The notes beneath the pieces are model-generated. The model ran no database searches. It had not been told where the DNA came from and saw nothing but the letters and a program-made list of their open reading frames with translations. The position numbers were made by a program, and so were the translations under genes. Below, one piece after another: positions 9,948 to 21,535 of a DNA stretch of 64,000 bases. The stretch is from Achatina immaculata (taxonomy: Eukaryota; Mollusca; Gastropoda; Stylommatophora; Achatinidae), in NCBI GenBank assembly GCA_009760885.1, contig CM019721.1, positions 16,788,196 through 16,852,195 on the forward strand, written 5' to 3'. Each line of letters opens with the position of its first letter. Positions within the stretch are counted from its first letter, which is position 1.

Positions 9948-10472
9948 ATATCTTATCTTATATCTTATATCCTTCCTGTGCCGTTAAACGTCACATAGGG
10001 CTCGCAAAGTAGTTCGCCAATTTTTCCTGTCTTCGGCGAGTCTTTCAACCTCATCAAAGGATTTTATGCCTGTTAACTTGGCCTCTCGTAATAATGTCCT
10101 CTTCAGAGTTTCACGCGGTCTGCCCCTTTTTCTTCGGCCTGTTGTGTTCCACTTGATAGCTTGTTTTGGGATTCTCTGATCATTTCTTCTCATCAAGTGA
10201 CCAACATATGTCCATCTCCTTTTCCTCATCACCCGTGAGACTGGTTGTTGTTCAGTCATCTGTCTTATCTCTGCATTGTTCTTGAATTCATTCCACTTGA
10301 TGCCGAGTATTTTCCTTAGGCATTTGTTTTCAAAAGAGTCTAATTTCTTTTCTATTTCTTTAGTTGTTTTCCAGCTTTGGCATGCATAAATGAGGGTGGA
10401 TATTACATTTGAATTGAATAGTCTTAACTTGGTTTTTGTGCTTATAACTTTTGAATTCCATATGTTCTCAAT
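9948..10472 (-). mobile_element. RTE-B LINE, 5'-truncated 3' part
   Basis: The minus-strand frame 9984-10484 encodes the C-terminal tail of the RTE-B protein: ENIWNSKVISTKTKLRLF, LIYACQSWK, ENKCLRKILGIKW, RRWTYVGHLMRRND and GRRKRGRPRETLKRTLL, ending in RALCDV. After the stop come the GGCACAGGAAGGATATAAGATATAAGAT-type end and an AT repeat. Flanking ATATATATA at both ends could be the target duplication. Confidence 0.8.
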
Positions 10473-10739
10473 ATATATAAACATTTCCTGATATTTTCCA
10501 TTTACTGTAGATCACTCCCCTTATTCCAAAATTTGTTTTCTTCAGTGGTTTCAATTATCAAACCACTGGTCTGATTGGAGTAATGTGGTTTCAGAACAGA
10601 ATAACTACCTCTCATGAGCTTCAATGTTCCAAGTGAACCCTAGCCCATATGCCATTAGCTTTTTGCTACTCTGGTACTCACTACATTGTACAATAAATAA
10701 TAAATGTCTTAGGATAAAGTGAACCAGCACTGCAAGTAC

Positions 10740-10899
10740 CTCAAGCTCTTTGACCTTTGCTGCCACATCAAGTCTGGTAGTAAATTTCAGAAGTGATGCA
10801 AAAAAACAAGCCTGTACTATCCAATTCGTTGACTTGCACCGTTCTTTGATGACATCAAAGCCCACTCGTCCTGGATTATCCCACAAGTAACGAAAGTAT
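10740..10899 (-). CDS. TRANK1-like: TRANK1-like exon, 53 codons (C-terminal region)
   Basis: The acceptor TTATTTTTAG is followed in phase 2 by RYFRYLWDNPGRVGFDVI and further on by QACFFASLLKFTTRLDVAAK. From memory it aligns with the TRANK1 segment that has '...FALKEYIHFLF...DLWLSAMQAFLLSSNYPEEF'. The donor used here is GAG followed by GTACTT at 10739 (phase 0); an alternative donor four codons earlier (AAG followed by GTCAAA) is weaker. Phases agree with the exons at 11312-11514 and 6852-7142. Confidence 0.8.
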
Positions 10900-11311
10900 C
10901 TAAAAATAACCCCCAAAATTTATGACAAACCATGGCATTTTGAAATAAATGACAAAAATAAATTTTAACTAAAGATACAGTACTAAAGATACTCTCATAA
11001 CTTGAAAAAACAGACAGCTGCATCTAGATAGTACTAAAGATATATTTTAAAATGAAAAAAACCTGTGTAACACTTTTGTGCACTGGTTACATAATACTCA
11101 AGGAAGACCCATAAGGCTGATGATCATTTTAGGAAAATGAGAAGTTTATGTCATTAGAAAACCAATATGATGTTCTGCAAATTTAGTCATAAAGTTTTAG
11201 TTTTTAGGTGTGGCTGATGATAGTGCACATCATGTTTTTAGTAAAGTCATAAATGACCACACCATCTAAACTGAGCTTACTTTTTTCATATGTTCTCACA
11301 GTTTAGAATAC

Positions 11312-11514
11312 CTTTGTACTTGGTTAACTGTGTTTTTTGACTTTTGCAGTCTGCCAACGATCTCCTGTACATGCTCTTGACCTCTCAGAGCTAATGAACA
11401 TGCAGGAAACACAAAATGTAGAAGCTCTTTCACTGAATTCCATTCAGAGTCATCATTCCTGAGATTTCTGGGAATTGTTTCCTTACCTACCCACATAATG
11501 TAATCATAGGCTAC
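11312..11514 (-). CDS. TRANK1-like: TRANK1-like exon, 68 codons (C-terminal region)
   Basis: The acceptor TATTTACAG is followed in phase 0 by VAYDYIMWVGKETIPRNL, then EWNSVKELLHFVFPACSL and ending NQVQR, with donor CAAAG followed by GTATTC in phase 2. It corresponds to the TRANK1 segment around 'LCKSILDVLFP'. A long AT microsatellite starts about 30 nt upstream of the acceptor and may shift or weaken the branch point region. Confidence 0.8.
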
Positions 11515-11534
11515 CTGTAAATACATAAAATAAT

Positions 11535-11540
<6 letters not shown>

Positions 11541-11607
<67 letters not shown>
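11541..11607. repeat. AT dinucleotide microsatellite
   Basis: About 33 uninterrupted TA units in the intron, close to the acceptor of the exon at 11312-11514. It produces a spurious Tyr-Ile reading frame. Confidence 0.95.
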
Positions 11608-11610
<3 letters not shown>

Positions 11611-11784
11611 ATTCTCTGTCCTAGAAAAAAAAATTAATCCCATTTTTTGTCTTATGAACCATATATATAGGTGCCAAATACAACTTCATTATCTCTTTAT
11701 ATGTAGTTAACAGCCCTGTCTGCCTGCTGCTTAATTGGTAATTGTGATTCAACAAAAAACAATTGTAAAGAATATCACTGGAAA

Positions 11785-13620
11785 GATTACTGTTCAGTCA
11801 GTCAGTTATTTGCATGTCCCTTGTGGAACTTTGCCTCCCTAACAGCTCTCCTGTAGGCCTCTCATTTGTAAGGAAGATGGCCTGCTGCTGATGCATCCAT
11901 TTGCAAATTATCAATGATGTCTTGCAGCTATCTTCACCTTGGTCTTCCTCTCTTTCTTTTTCCCATTATGTACCCTTCCACGACAGTCTTCTCTAAATTC
12001 TCATGATGTTTAATGTGTCCAAAATATTTAAGTTTTCTCTCTTTAATCCCCTTTACTAGCCAGCCTTATTCAATATTAAGTTTTTGTAATATGGATATAT
12101 TTGTTCTTTTTTGTGTCCATGATATTTGAAGAACTCTTCTGTAGCATTTACATTCAGAAGCATTTATGTGTTTCTCAGCTGTTTTGTTAAGTATCCAGGT
12201 CTCACAGGCATATGTTGCGATGGGAAAGATTCATGTCCGTAAAAATCTTATTTTTGAAAGTTCTGCCTGTCCTTTCCACAGCTCCTTTAGTTGTTTTACT
12301 TTTTGAAGAGCGATAGTCTTCCTTTTAATTTCCTTCCATTATTAGTTAGTAATGATTAAAGAATGGATGCATCAGCAGCAGACCATCTTGCTCACAACTG
12401 AGAGGCTTACAGGAGTGCTGTTAGGGAGGCAAAGTTCCACAAGGTAATTGCAAATGAATGAATGAATGATCAATGATATTCAAAACTTTCCACCTCTTCC
12501 AATTTTTAATCACTTATATGTATTTCAGCTGCCTTATTTGTTTTGTCAGCTGTCATCAATTTAGTTTTCATGGCATTAAGATAGAGGTTTTGCTCTTCAC
12601 ACTTCTTACTGACTGACATAATTAGTTTTCCATTCTTTTTTGTGTTGTGGATAGTAATGCTGTGTCATCAGCATATCTAATCTCTGGTATTTCATAATCT
12701 CCATTTGTTATGGCATTGCAATATTCTTTGTCTACATCTTCTCTAACATTCCTCATTATACTTTCAGTATACTAGTTAAATAAGTAAGGCAACAATATGC
12801 ACTTCTGATGGACCTCTTGTTTAATGTCAAATCAAGTTGTTGTTTCACCATTTATTTTTCACTGCTGCCTGTTGGTCTAGATACAGCAGTGATATTAATT
12901 GTATCACATATGTTGGAAATCTCATTTTTTTCCATTATTTCCCAAAGTTTCTGGTGTTGTACACATTCATTCATTCATTCCTTTGCATGTCCCTTGCGGA
13001 ACTTTGCCTCCCAAACAGCACTCCTGTAGGCCTCTCGGTTGTGAGCAAGATGGCCTGCTGCTGCTGCATCCATTTCCAGATCATCAACGATGTCTTGCAG
13101 CCATCTTCGTTTCAGTCTTCCTCTTTTTCTTTTTCCCATTATGTATCCTTCCAATATGGTCTTCTCTAAATTATCATGATGTTTAATGTGTCCAAAATAT
13201 TTAAGTTTTCTCTCTTTAATCCTCTTTACTAACCAGCCTTCTTCAATATTAAGCTGTTGTAGTATAGATATATTTGTTCTTTTTTGTGTCCACGATATTT
13301 GGAGAACTCTTCTATAGCATTTACATTCAAAGGCATTTATGTGTTTCTCAGCTGTTTTGTTAAGTGTCCAGGTCTCACAGGCATATGTTGCGATGTACAC
13401 AATCAAATGCTTTTGAATAGTCTATAAAAGATAAATATAGATTCACATTAAATTCTCTGCATTCTTCTCTTACTAATCTTATATTGAATATATGATCTCT
13501 TGTTCCTTTCCCTTGTCTAAAACCAGCTTGGACCATACTGATTTCTCACTCTATTTTCTTAGGAAGTCTACCCGTCATGATTTTTAATAGAATTTTACTG
13601 GCACGGCTAATCAGGGCAAC
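11785..13620 (-). mobile_element. RTE-A copy (minus) carrying two further RTE-A insertions
   Basis: An old RTE-A copy runs on the minus strand from its 3' end at about 11785 to about 13620. A 5'-truncated RTE-A 3' end in plus orientation lies at about 12358-12468, flanked by AATGAT. A second minus-strand RTE-A 3' part lies at about 12967-13394, flanked by TGTACACA on both sides; its frame 12975-13406 ends in RKGHAKE. Removing the two pieces restores one continuous, decayed RTE-A copy. Confidence 0.8.
12967..13394 (-). mobile_element. RTE-A 3' fragment inserted inside an older RTE-A copy
   Basis: The minus-strand frame contains YACETWTLNKTAEKHINAF, then KYFGHIKHHDNLEK and LEMDAAAAGHLAHNRE, ending RKGHAKE. 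It is far less decayed than the copy around it. TGTACACA at both junctions is the likely target duplication. Confidence 0.8.
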
Positions 13621-13621
13621 G

Positions 13622-14631
13622 AAAGATACTGTTACTCGAATTACCACAACCCACCCCTAAAAGAATCTGATCATGAACCTGAATCAAAAACATTCTAGCT
13701 GCTAGGATTTATTAGTTATGTAGCATCATGTCTGTTTCAGCTCTCAGAAGATCTGGTATGTACTGGTGATTAGTTAGTCTAAACACTTTTTAAGGGTGTT
13801 CCATGATTGAGTGGTTAGTTCATTATCTTTTCAGTGTTAAAAAATTACACCATTTTTTTAGACACGAAACATATGGTAAAAGTTTACCAAATGGCACTCG
13901 ACTGACAAACTGGAAGTGGTAAAATTTTGCCAGTAGGCATGGAAAGAGTTAATTATTACTTTCAAGAGGACAAAAACAGAACACACTACATTAAAGATGT
14001 AAAAAAAAAAAACAACAGAATGCAAAACTTTTAGTTCACCATAAAGGACATGGTCATTTCATGAAGAATAACCATCATATATGAGGTAAATAACCAAATG
14101 GAAATAATAAGCTCTTGAAATATGAAATAATGGCACAAGTGATGTAGACAGGACAGTTCATAAAGAAATACATAACCTACACACAATAAGATCTCCTTTT
14201 AGATCTAAGATTTGTCCACACGATAGAAGTTATGCTTTCTTAGACTTGCACTCCAGATACAACAAAGAAATAGCTTTGAAAAGTACAGTAAAGGAGTATA
14301 ATGCAAAACTTTTGCCTCAGAAAAATCACAAGCACTTTAGATGTGACAGATAGAAAAATGGCAAGAGAATAGCTTGGAACAGAACTCTGGATTCCACCAA
14401 GACAAACAAACCACTTAAATCTTTATAAATGCATACTTCAAAGAGTTCCTGTCATTACAGTTCAGAAATCTTCAAATCCATTTCATCAGAAAATTAAGGC
14501 TAAATCTGACAAACACTGTTTGTGTTGGTCATAACCAGCTAGTAGAATTTCTTGCAGCTGTATAAATATTATATATATATATATATATAAGTCAACTTAT
14601 AAGCTAAATATTAGACATAAAACATTCATAC
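13622..14631. other. Intronic stretch without a recognised gene
   Basis: AT-rich sequence with short A runs and an AT repeat at 14567-14589. No protein domain, TSD-bounded insertion or exon-like segment is evident. Confidence 0.4.
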
Positions 14632-14841
14632 TGAGCATGTGAGCAGATCAAGAGCCTTGGTCTCATCTTGTGATGTCTCATAAGGTTTGTGCAGATTTTT
14701 GCAATCTGTACTGCAATGCTGTCCCTCCAGATAGTTGATGCAATGCAAGTGAGAAGGCTTCTGCTCTTCTAGCCACTGCTTCACTGACTTTGGCCATTTC
14801 TCAATTTTCTCCACAAGATATGTTTTTAAAGCACTGACAGC
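14632..14841 (-). CDS. TRANK1-like: TRANK1-like exon, 70 codons with a Cys/His cluster
   Basis: Acceptor TGCAATCCACAG, phase 0 at both ends, donor TGCTCA followed by GTATGA. The peptide begins AVSALKTYLVEKIEKW and has HCINYLEGQHCSTDCKNLH. The Cys/His spacing matches the 'C.RFIVGLKCEDENCEHFH' segment of TRANK1, possibly a small zinc-binding knuckle. An exon of about 45 residues that I would expect between this one and 28846-28988 was not found. Confidence 0.85.
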
Positions 14842-15086
14842 CTGTGGATTGCAAAATAATTTGAATATAAAAATACAAGAAAGATTAATATTTTCCAGAA
14901 TAAATTTAACCCCACCAGTGGCCCATTTTATGGATCATTGCCTGTCCCAAGTCAGGAAAAAGGGGGAGGGTTGGCTTAAGGCCAGCAACCTTATCCTATA
15001 AAAAGAACTTTGCTACAGAAACGCCAAAAAGAGACTCAAGAGATATTTCGGCCCTGGGGTAGGACGGGCCTCCAGCTGGAGGACGC

Positions 15087-16676
15087 ATGAAGCCGGACAG
15101 TGAAAGCCAGGGAAACCAGGAAGCTGTCAGACCGACAACCGCCATCTCCACCAGGACCACCATTATTATAGGATCATGGAACGTTAGAACTATGTTTGAA
15201 GCAGGGAAATCAATGCAGGTTGCAGCGGAAATGAGGAAATATAACATCAACATCCTGGGAATCAGCGAAACAAGATGGACTGGAACTGGGCAAACAAGGA
15301 TTAGCACGGGAGAGCTTTTGTTGTACTCAGGACATGAGGAGGACACCGCACCACACACGTATGGAGTGGCCCTGATGCTGTCAAAGAAAGCTCAGGGAGC
15401 ACTTATTGGATGGGAGGCACATGGCCCACGGATTATTATAGCCACCTTCAAAACCCAAAAGAGAAGGATAAATATGGATGTCATTCAGTGTTATGCACCA
15501 ACAAATGAAAGCAGCGATGGTACTAAGGAGGAATTCTATGAGAGATTGCTGGGTATTGTGCAGAGTCGTCCAGAGCGGAACATGGTTATCGCCATGGGTG
15601 ATTTCAATGCCAAGATCGGAAGTGACAACAGGGGATACGAAGATATCATGGGGCAGCAAGGACTGGGGGTAATAAATGACAACGGAGAGAGATTTGCTGA
15701 CTTTTGTGCCACAAGCAATTTGGTCATTGGAGGGAGTTTCTTCCATCATAAAAGGATACATAAGGTTACATGGGTTTCTCCGGATCAGGTAACAGAGAAT
15801 CAGATCGACCATATATGCATTGGGAAGAAATACAGAAGATCTCTTCAGGACGTGAGGGGCAAAAGAGGAGGCGATGTTGCATCAGATCACCATCTAATTG
15901 TGGCCAGATTGAAGTTAAAACTAAAGAGGACTGTGATAGGAGTCAACAGTAGACAACGCCAGAGATACAACACTACAGTTCTAAAAGATAGAACTAAGCA
16001 GGAAGAATTTAAGATCGCACTCGCCAATAAGTTTCAGATTCTACAAGATCTACCAGAAGAAGAGTCAATTGATAAGAGATGGCAAGGAGTGAAAGAAGCA
16101 TTTACCTCATCATGTCAAGAAGTGCTTGGCCCCAGGAAGCTGTGCCACAAGGAGTGGATCTCTGCAGAATCCATAAGGAGAATAGAGGAGAGAAAGATGA
16201 AAAAAGCAGCACTCAATAACAGCCGCACAAGAGCCAGTAAAATTATTGTACAAGAAGAGTATAGGGAAGCATGTAGGAAAACAAAGAGGAGCATCAGGAC
16301 AGACAAAAGGAACTACATAGAAACACTGGCAACAGAGGCAGAAGGAGCTGCCCGGCAGGGGAATATACAGGATCTATACTCCACAATTAAGAAGATGACT
16401 GGAAAATATAGTGTGCTGATGAGGCCAGTGAAAGACAAGAACGGAAAAACAATACCCAATGACTGGGGACAGAGAGACAGATGGAGGCAGCACTTTGAAG
16501 AATTGTTGAATAGACCAGCCCCTCATAACCCACTGAATATTGAACCAGCTGATAGAGATCTACAAATAGATTGTGGTATACCTACAAAGGAAGAGATTTG
16601 TAAAGCCATAAAACAGCTGAAGCATGGCAAGGCAGCAGGACAACATCCCGGCAGAAGCACTGAAAACAGATATTGA
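15087..16676 (+). pseudogene. RTE-D1 ORF: APE-type endonuclease and linker (529 aa)
   Basis: The endonuclease nicks target DNA to prime reverse transcription. Catalytic motifs are in order: GSWNVRTMF with N32, ISETRW with E61, IQCYAPTN, AMGDFNAKIG with D and N, WVSPD, NQIDHI and finally VASDHHLIVARL. All key residues are present. The linker follows, up to KQLKHGKAAGQ, where a frameshift switches to the reading frame starting at 16624. Such proteins are often labelled 'craniofacial development protein 2-like' in invertebrate annotations. The start ATG fits the leader length, though upstream initiation is possible. Confidence 0.85.
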
Positions 16677-17784
16677 GACCAGCGTAGACATTCTTCACCC
16701 CCTCTTCAGGAAGATCTGGGAAGAGGAGCAAGTGCCTATAGAGTGGAAAGAAGGTTACCTTGTCAAGATACCTAAGAAAGGTGACTTGAGCTCCTGCTCC
16801 AACTACAGAGGTATAACACTGCTATCAATACCAGGAAAGGTACTCAACCGAGTTCTTTTAAATAGGATAAAGGATGCGGTAGATCCACAACTCAGGGACC
16901 AACAAGCAGGATTCCGGAAGAACTGATCCTGTACAGACCAAATAGCAACATTACGTATCATCGTAGAACAATCACTGGAGTGGAACTCACCTCTCTATGT
17001 CAATTTTATTGACTATGAGAAGGCTTTCGACAGCGTGGACAGACAGACCCTATGGAAGTTGTTGAGACACTATGGAGTACCGGAGAAGATTACCACCATC
17101 ATTAAAAACTCCTATGAAGGGATGACATGTAGGGTAACCCATGGACAACAACTAACAGATGCCTTTCAAGTTAACACCGGAGTGAGACAAGGATGCCTAC
17201 TGTCACCATTTCTATTTATCCTGGCCATAGACTGGATTATGAGAAAATCAACAGAATATAGGAGAAATGGTATTCAGTGGACGCTCTGGACTCAACTTGA
17301 CGACCTAGACTTTGCTGACGACCTGGCACTTCTCTCTCAGACGAAGCAACAGATGCAAGAGAAAACCATATTAGTGGCAGAAAATTCTTCAAGACTAGGC
17401 CTTACCATACACAAGGGAAAGAGTAAAGTTCTTAGAGTAAATGAGGTCAACGAAATGCCCATTATATTGGAAGGAGAGGAACTGGAAGAGGTTGAAAAGT
17501 TTACTTATCTGGGAAGTGTGATAGACAAGCAGGGAGGAACAGAAGCTGATGTAAAAGCAAGAATGGGCAAGGCAAGAGTAAAATTCCATCAGATGAAGAA
17601 AATATGGGGAACTTCAGCCTTGTCAATTAAATTGAAGATCAGAGTATTTAACACCATGATAAAGCCCATTCTGCTATACGGTTCAGAAACGTGGAGAACT
17701 ACTGTTACGATCATGAACGAATCCAGACATTTATTAACACATGCCTTAGAAGGATTCTACAAATACGATGGCCAGATACCATAA
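16624..17784 (+). pseudogene. RTE-D1 ORF: reverse transcriptase (broken)
   Basis: Frames 16624-16926 and 17035-17784 are separated by one in-frame stop (TGA at 16924). They carry VPIEWKEGYLVKIPKKGDL, NYRGITLLSIPGKVLNRVLL, QQAGFRKN, FIDYEKAFDSVDRQTLW, GVRQGCLLSPFLF and LDFADDLALL, with both catalytic aspartates. Then come FTYLGSVIDKQGG and ILLYGSETW, after which frameshifts near 17700 split the C-terminal part ([24 protein letters not shown]). The element keeps its catalytic residues but not one frame. Confidence 0.85.
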
Positions 17785-18117
17785 GTAACCAAGAACTGCA
17801 GCAGCGAACAGGCCAGCAACCAGTGGAAGACGACATCCTATGAAGAAGATGGGGATGGATCGGACATACCCTACGGAAATCCACATCCAGCACTACGAGG
17901 CAAGCTCTAACATGGAACCCACAGGGTAAAAGGAGGAGAGGGAGACCAAGGAACTCCTGGCGCCGAAGTCTGGACACGGACATCAAAATAATGAACCAGA
18001 CATGGAGACAGTTGGAAAGAGTGGCCCAGGACCGAACTGCCTGGCGAGCTCATGTTGGCGGCCTATGCTCCACGAGGGGTCAGAGGCATAGATAGATAGA
18101 TAGATAGAATAAATTTA

Positions 18118-18600
18118 TGTTATAAACCTACATCCATTTCACAAATGAAACCATATTCAGCTACATTAAGTATAATTGATTTTCACATTACTCAAAAACA
18201 AATCTGAATTCTAATTCCCCCTACTCAAAGACTAGCTGAAAAAAAAGAACATTTACATCTAAAAGCAAAGAGATCAACTAACTTTAACCATTATACAAAA
18301 ATTAGCCTCCACAAAAATGTAATTTTGAACATCTAATGTTTTTTGACCAGGAAGAGGTTTTAGTGTCTCTCAAAATCATACTTTTGCTAATGTAGGGATT
18401 AAAAAAATGATAAAACTATTATCCATATAATTTTATCCTGGCAATGACCTTGAACTGACAACACCAGATTTTTATAATATGCACAATTAATTTGGAAACT
18501 AAAGATGTGGTTTTTTTTAAAAATATGTTTTGGGAAAATTTAGTAAAGCACATAGAAATGAGGCAGGTGACAATCTAATAGTATTTAACATGGAAAATGA
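18118..18600. other. Intronic stretch, no gene seen
   Basis: AT-rich intron sequence between two LINE insertions. No domain or splice-flanked frame stands out. Confidence 0.35.
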
Positions 18601-19783
18601 GCTAATGATCGCTAACACACTTTTTAGACAACATCCAAGAAGACTTTACACTGGACATCACCTGATAAGAAAACCAGGAATCAAATAGATTTTTAGTGCA
18701 AAGAAGGTGGAGATCAAGTAAAATATCAGCAAAAACTTTACCATATGCTGACTGTGATACAGACCATGAGTTATTGATAGCAGACATGAAGAGACAGTTA
18801 TGGGATCAAGATCACTCCACTTTGATCTTACAAAAATACCAGAACAATACAGTGTAGAAGTGAAGAACCATTTTGAAATCCTGATGGCTGTACAGGAGAA
18901 GATGACACCAGATGAATTAGCTACGCAGGCCAGAGATGTTATTAAACAGCTAAAGACATGGTTCCAGTAAAGAAAACACAAAAGAATGGATGGATTACAG
19001 CAGGCACACTAGAACTAATAAAACAATGTAGAGAAATGAAGATGAAAGGGAAAGTGACAAATAACAACAAAGAGAAATATAAATCTTTAACAAAAGAAGT
19101 ACGGAGAAACATAAGAAAAGATTAAAAAAAAACAATACATACAAGATTGTTGTGAAAGAATATAAGGATATCAAAAGTGTGAAAGAGATGGGGAAATGTT
19201 TAAAAAAATGAAGACATTGACGAAAAATGTAACACCTAAGCTAAATATGACTTGTGACGAGATGGGGAAGACCTTGACAGAAACAGGACATTCTAGAAGG
19301 ATGGAAGGAATATTGCAGAGGAATGTATGAAACAACTGACTGTGAAAGCAGAAATCAACAGTGTGAATTATTATTGGAGGAGATAGAACACAAACCAACA
19401 ATAGAAGAAGTATTATGAGCAATAAAGAATCTGAAAAATGGTAAATCACCAGGATGTGATGAGATAAAAGCTGTACTCATTAAGGCAGGAGGAAAGGAAT
19501 GTGCAACAATCCATAATGCAACATGTAAAAAGATATGGCATTCAGGTATTTGGCCAAAAGAATGGAAAAGAACTGTATTCATACCACTACCAAAAAAGGG
19601 TAACCTGAAATTATGCACAAACTACAGAACTGTTGCCCTGATTAGTCATGCCAGTAAAATTCTACTAAAAATCATAATGGGCAGACTTCGTAAGAAAATA
19701 GAAGAAGTCAGTACGGTCCAGGCTGGTTTTAGAGGAAGAGGATCAAGAGATCATATATTGAATATAAGATTAATAATAGAGAA

Positions 19784-19845
19784 ACTACTTTGCGAGCCCT
19801 ATGTGACGTCTAACGGCACGGGAAGGATATAAGATATAAGATAAG
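19784..19845 (+). mobile_element. 62-bp RTE-B 3' end insertion with 9-bp target duplication
   Basis: AATAGAGAA at 19775-19783 and 19846-19854 bounds 62 bp made of the last coding codons of RTE-B (TTLRALCDV-type end), its short 3' untranslated part and the ATAAGATATAAG tail. Without it the RTE-A reading continues through IIEKC. It is a strongly 5'-truncated retrotransposition event. Confidence 0.9.
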
Positions 19846-20638
19846 AATAGAGAAATGCAGAGAGTTTAATGTGAATCTATATTTATCTTTTATAGACTAC
19901 TCAAAGGCATTTGATTGTGTACAACACCAGAAATGTTGGGAAATAATGTTAAAAATGGGATTTTCAACACATTTGATATATTTAATATCACTGTGTATAT
20001 AGACCAACAGGCAGCAGTGAGAATAAATGGTGAAACAACAACTTGATTTGACATAAAACAAGGGGTCCGTCAGGGGTGCATATTGTCACCTTATTTATTT
20101 AACTTGTATACTGAAAATATAATGAAGAATGTTAGAGAAAATGTAAACAAAGAATATTACGATGCCATAACAATTGGAGGTTATGAAATACCAGAGATTA
20201 GATATGCTGATAACACAGTATTACTATCCACAACACAAAAAAAGAATGGAAAAACTAATTATGTTAGCCTGTAAGAATAGTGAAGAGCAAAATCTTTATC
20301 TTAATGCAAAGGAAACTAAACTGATGACAGCTGACAAAGTAAATAAGGCAGCTGAAAAATGTATCAATGAGGAAAAATTGGAAGAGGTGGAGAGTTTTGA
20401 ATATCTTGGACCATGGAGATACAATGAAGAATGGCCAGAAGCAGGGAAAAGAATGGTGGAAAACTGTAAGTTAATATTATATTCCGGCAGATACGATGAG
20501 AAATATCAAGAAGGAGTGGGTATAATTATGTCATCTGTGGCACCAAAGAGCCTTACAGAATGGGAACCAGTGAACAGTCATAAGATAAGAGCACAATACA
20601 AAATAAGGCATGGAAGAATGACAATCGTACAATGCTAT

Positions 20639-21535
20639 CTTATCTTATATATATCTTATATCCTTCCCGTGCCGTTAAACGTCACATAGGGCTCGCAAAG
20701 TAGTTTGCCAATTTTTCCTGTTTTCGGCGTCTTTCAACCTCATCAAAGGATTTTATGCCTGTTAATTTGGCCTCTCTTAACAATATCCTCTTCAGAGTTT
20801 CACGCAGTCTGCCTCTTTTTCTTCAGCCTGTTGTGTTCCACTTGATAGCTTGTTTTGGGATTCTTTGATCATTTCTTCTCATCAAGTGACCAACATATGT
20901 CCATCTCCTTTACCTGATCACCCATGAGACTGGTTGTTGTTCACTCATCTGTCTTATCTCTGCATTGTTCATAAAATCGTTCCACTTGATGCCGAGTATT
21001 TTCCTTAGGCATTTGTTTTCAAAAGAGTCTAATTTCTTTTCTATTTCTTTAGTTGTTTTCCAGCTTTGGCATGCATAAATGAGGGTGGATATTACATTTG
21101 AATTGAATAGTCTTAACTTGGTTTTTGTGCTTATAACTTTTGAATTCCATATGTTCTCAAGATTCTTGAAGATTGATGCTGCTTTTGCAATTCTGATCCT
21201 AACTTCCTTTCTAGTGTCACCATCCTGGTCTATGTAGCTGCCAAGGTATGCAAATTGATTGACTTCTTCAATATCTGTCCCTTCTATGTGTATTTTTCCA
21301 TTTTGATTGAGAGGAATTTTCATTATTTTTGTTTTGTCCTTGTTAATTTCAAGTCCTATTTTGCTAGCCAGTGAAGACAGGCTATCTGTTTCTTCTTGCA
21401 TTGATTTCACATTATTACAGATAAGAGTTATGTCATCAGCAAAATCAAGGTCTTCTAGTTGGGTTCCATGTACCCAGTCAATACCTGTGTTACCTGTGCA
21501 GCATTTTTTCATTATGAAGTCTATTGTAATCCCTA
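20639..21535 (-). mobile_element. Antisense RTE-B inserted into RTE-B, 8-bp target duplication
   Basis: AATGCTAT at 20631-20638 and 21536-21543 bounds 897 bp of RTE-B in minus orientation. Joining the flanks restores the endonuclease frame IVQCYTPTK. The frame 20910-21512 carries DWVHGTQLEDLDFADDITL, then NKDKTKIMKI, FAYLGSYIDQDGD and LIYACQSWK. Its own coding frame is broken only near WVIR. Confidence 0.9.

Larger units (their letters stand above)
14909..18105 (+). mobile_element. Full-length RTE-D1 LINE, 3.2 kb, with 12-bp target duplication
   Basis: AGAATAAATTTA at 14897-14908 and 18106-18117 bounds 3197 bp, the normal full length of an RTE element. The 5' leader has the GGCTTAAGGCCAGCAACC segment seen in RTE leaders, followed by endonuclease and reverse transcriptase. 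The 3' end is an ATAG repeat. The coding region is broken by a frameshift near 16640, a stop at 16924 and a frameshift near 17700. It lies 55 nt upstream of the acceptor of the host exon at 14632-14841, antisense to the gene. Confidence 0.9.

Noticed and set aside
11543..11620. Repeated Ile-Tyr reading frame on the minus strand
   Set aside because: It is the AT microsatellite read in frame; only the part at 11312-11514 is a real exon.
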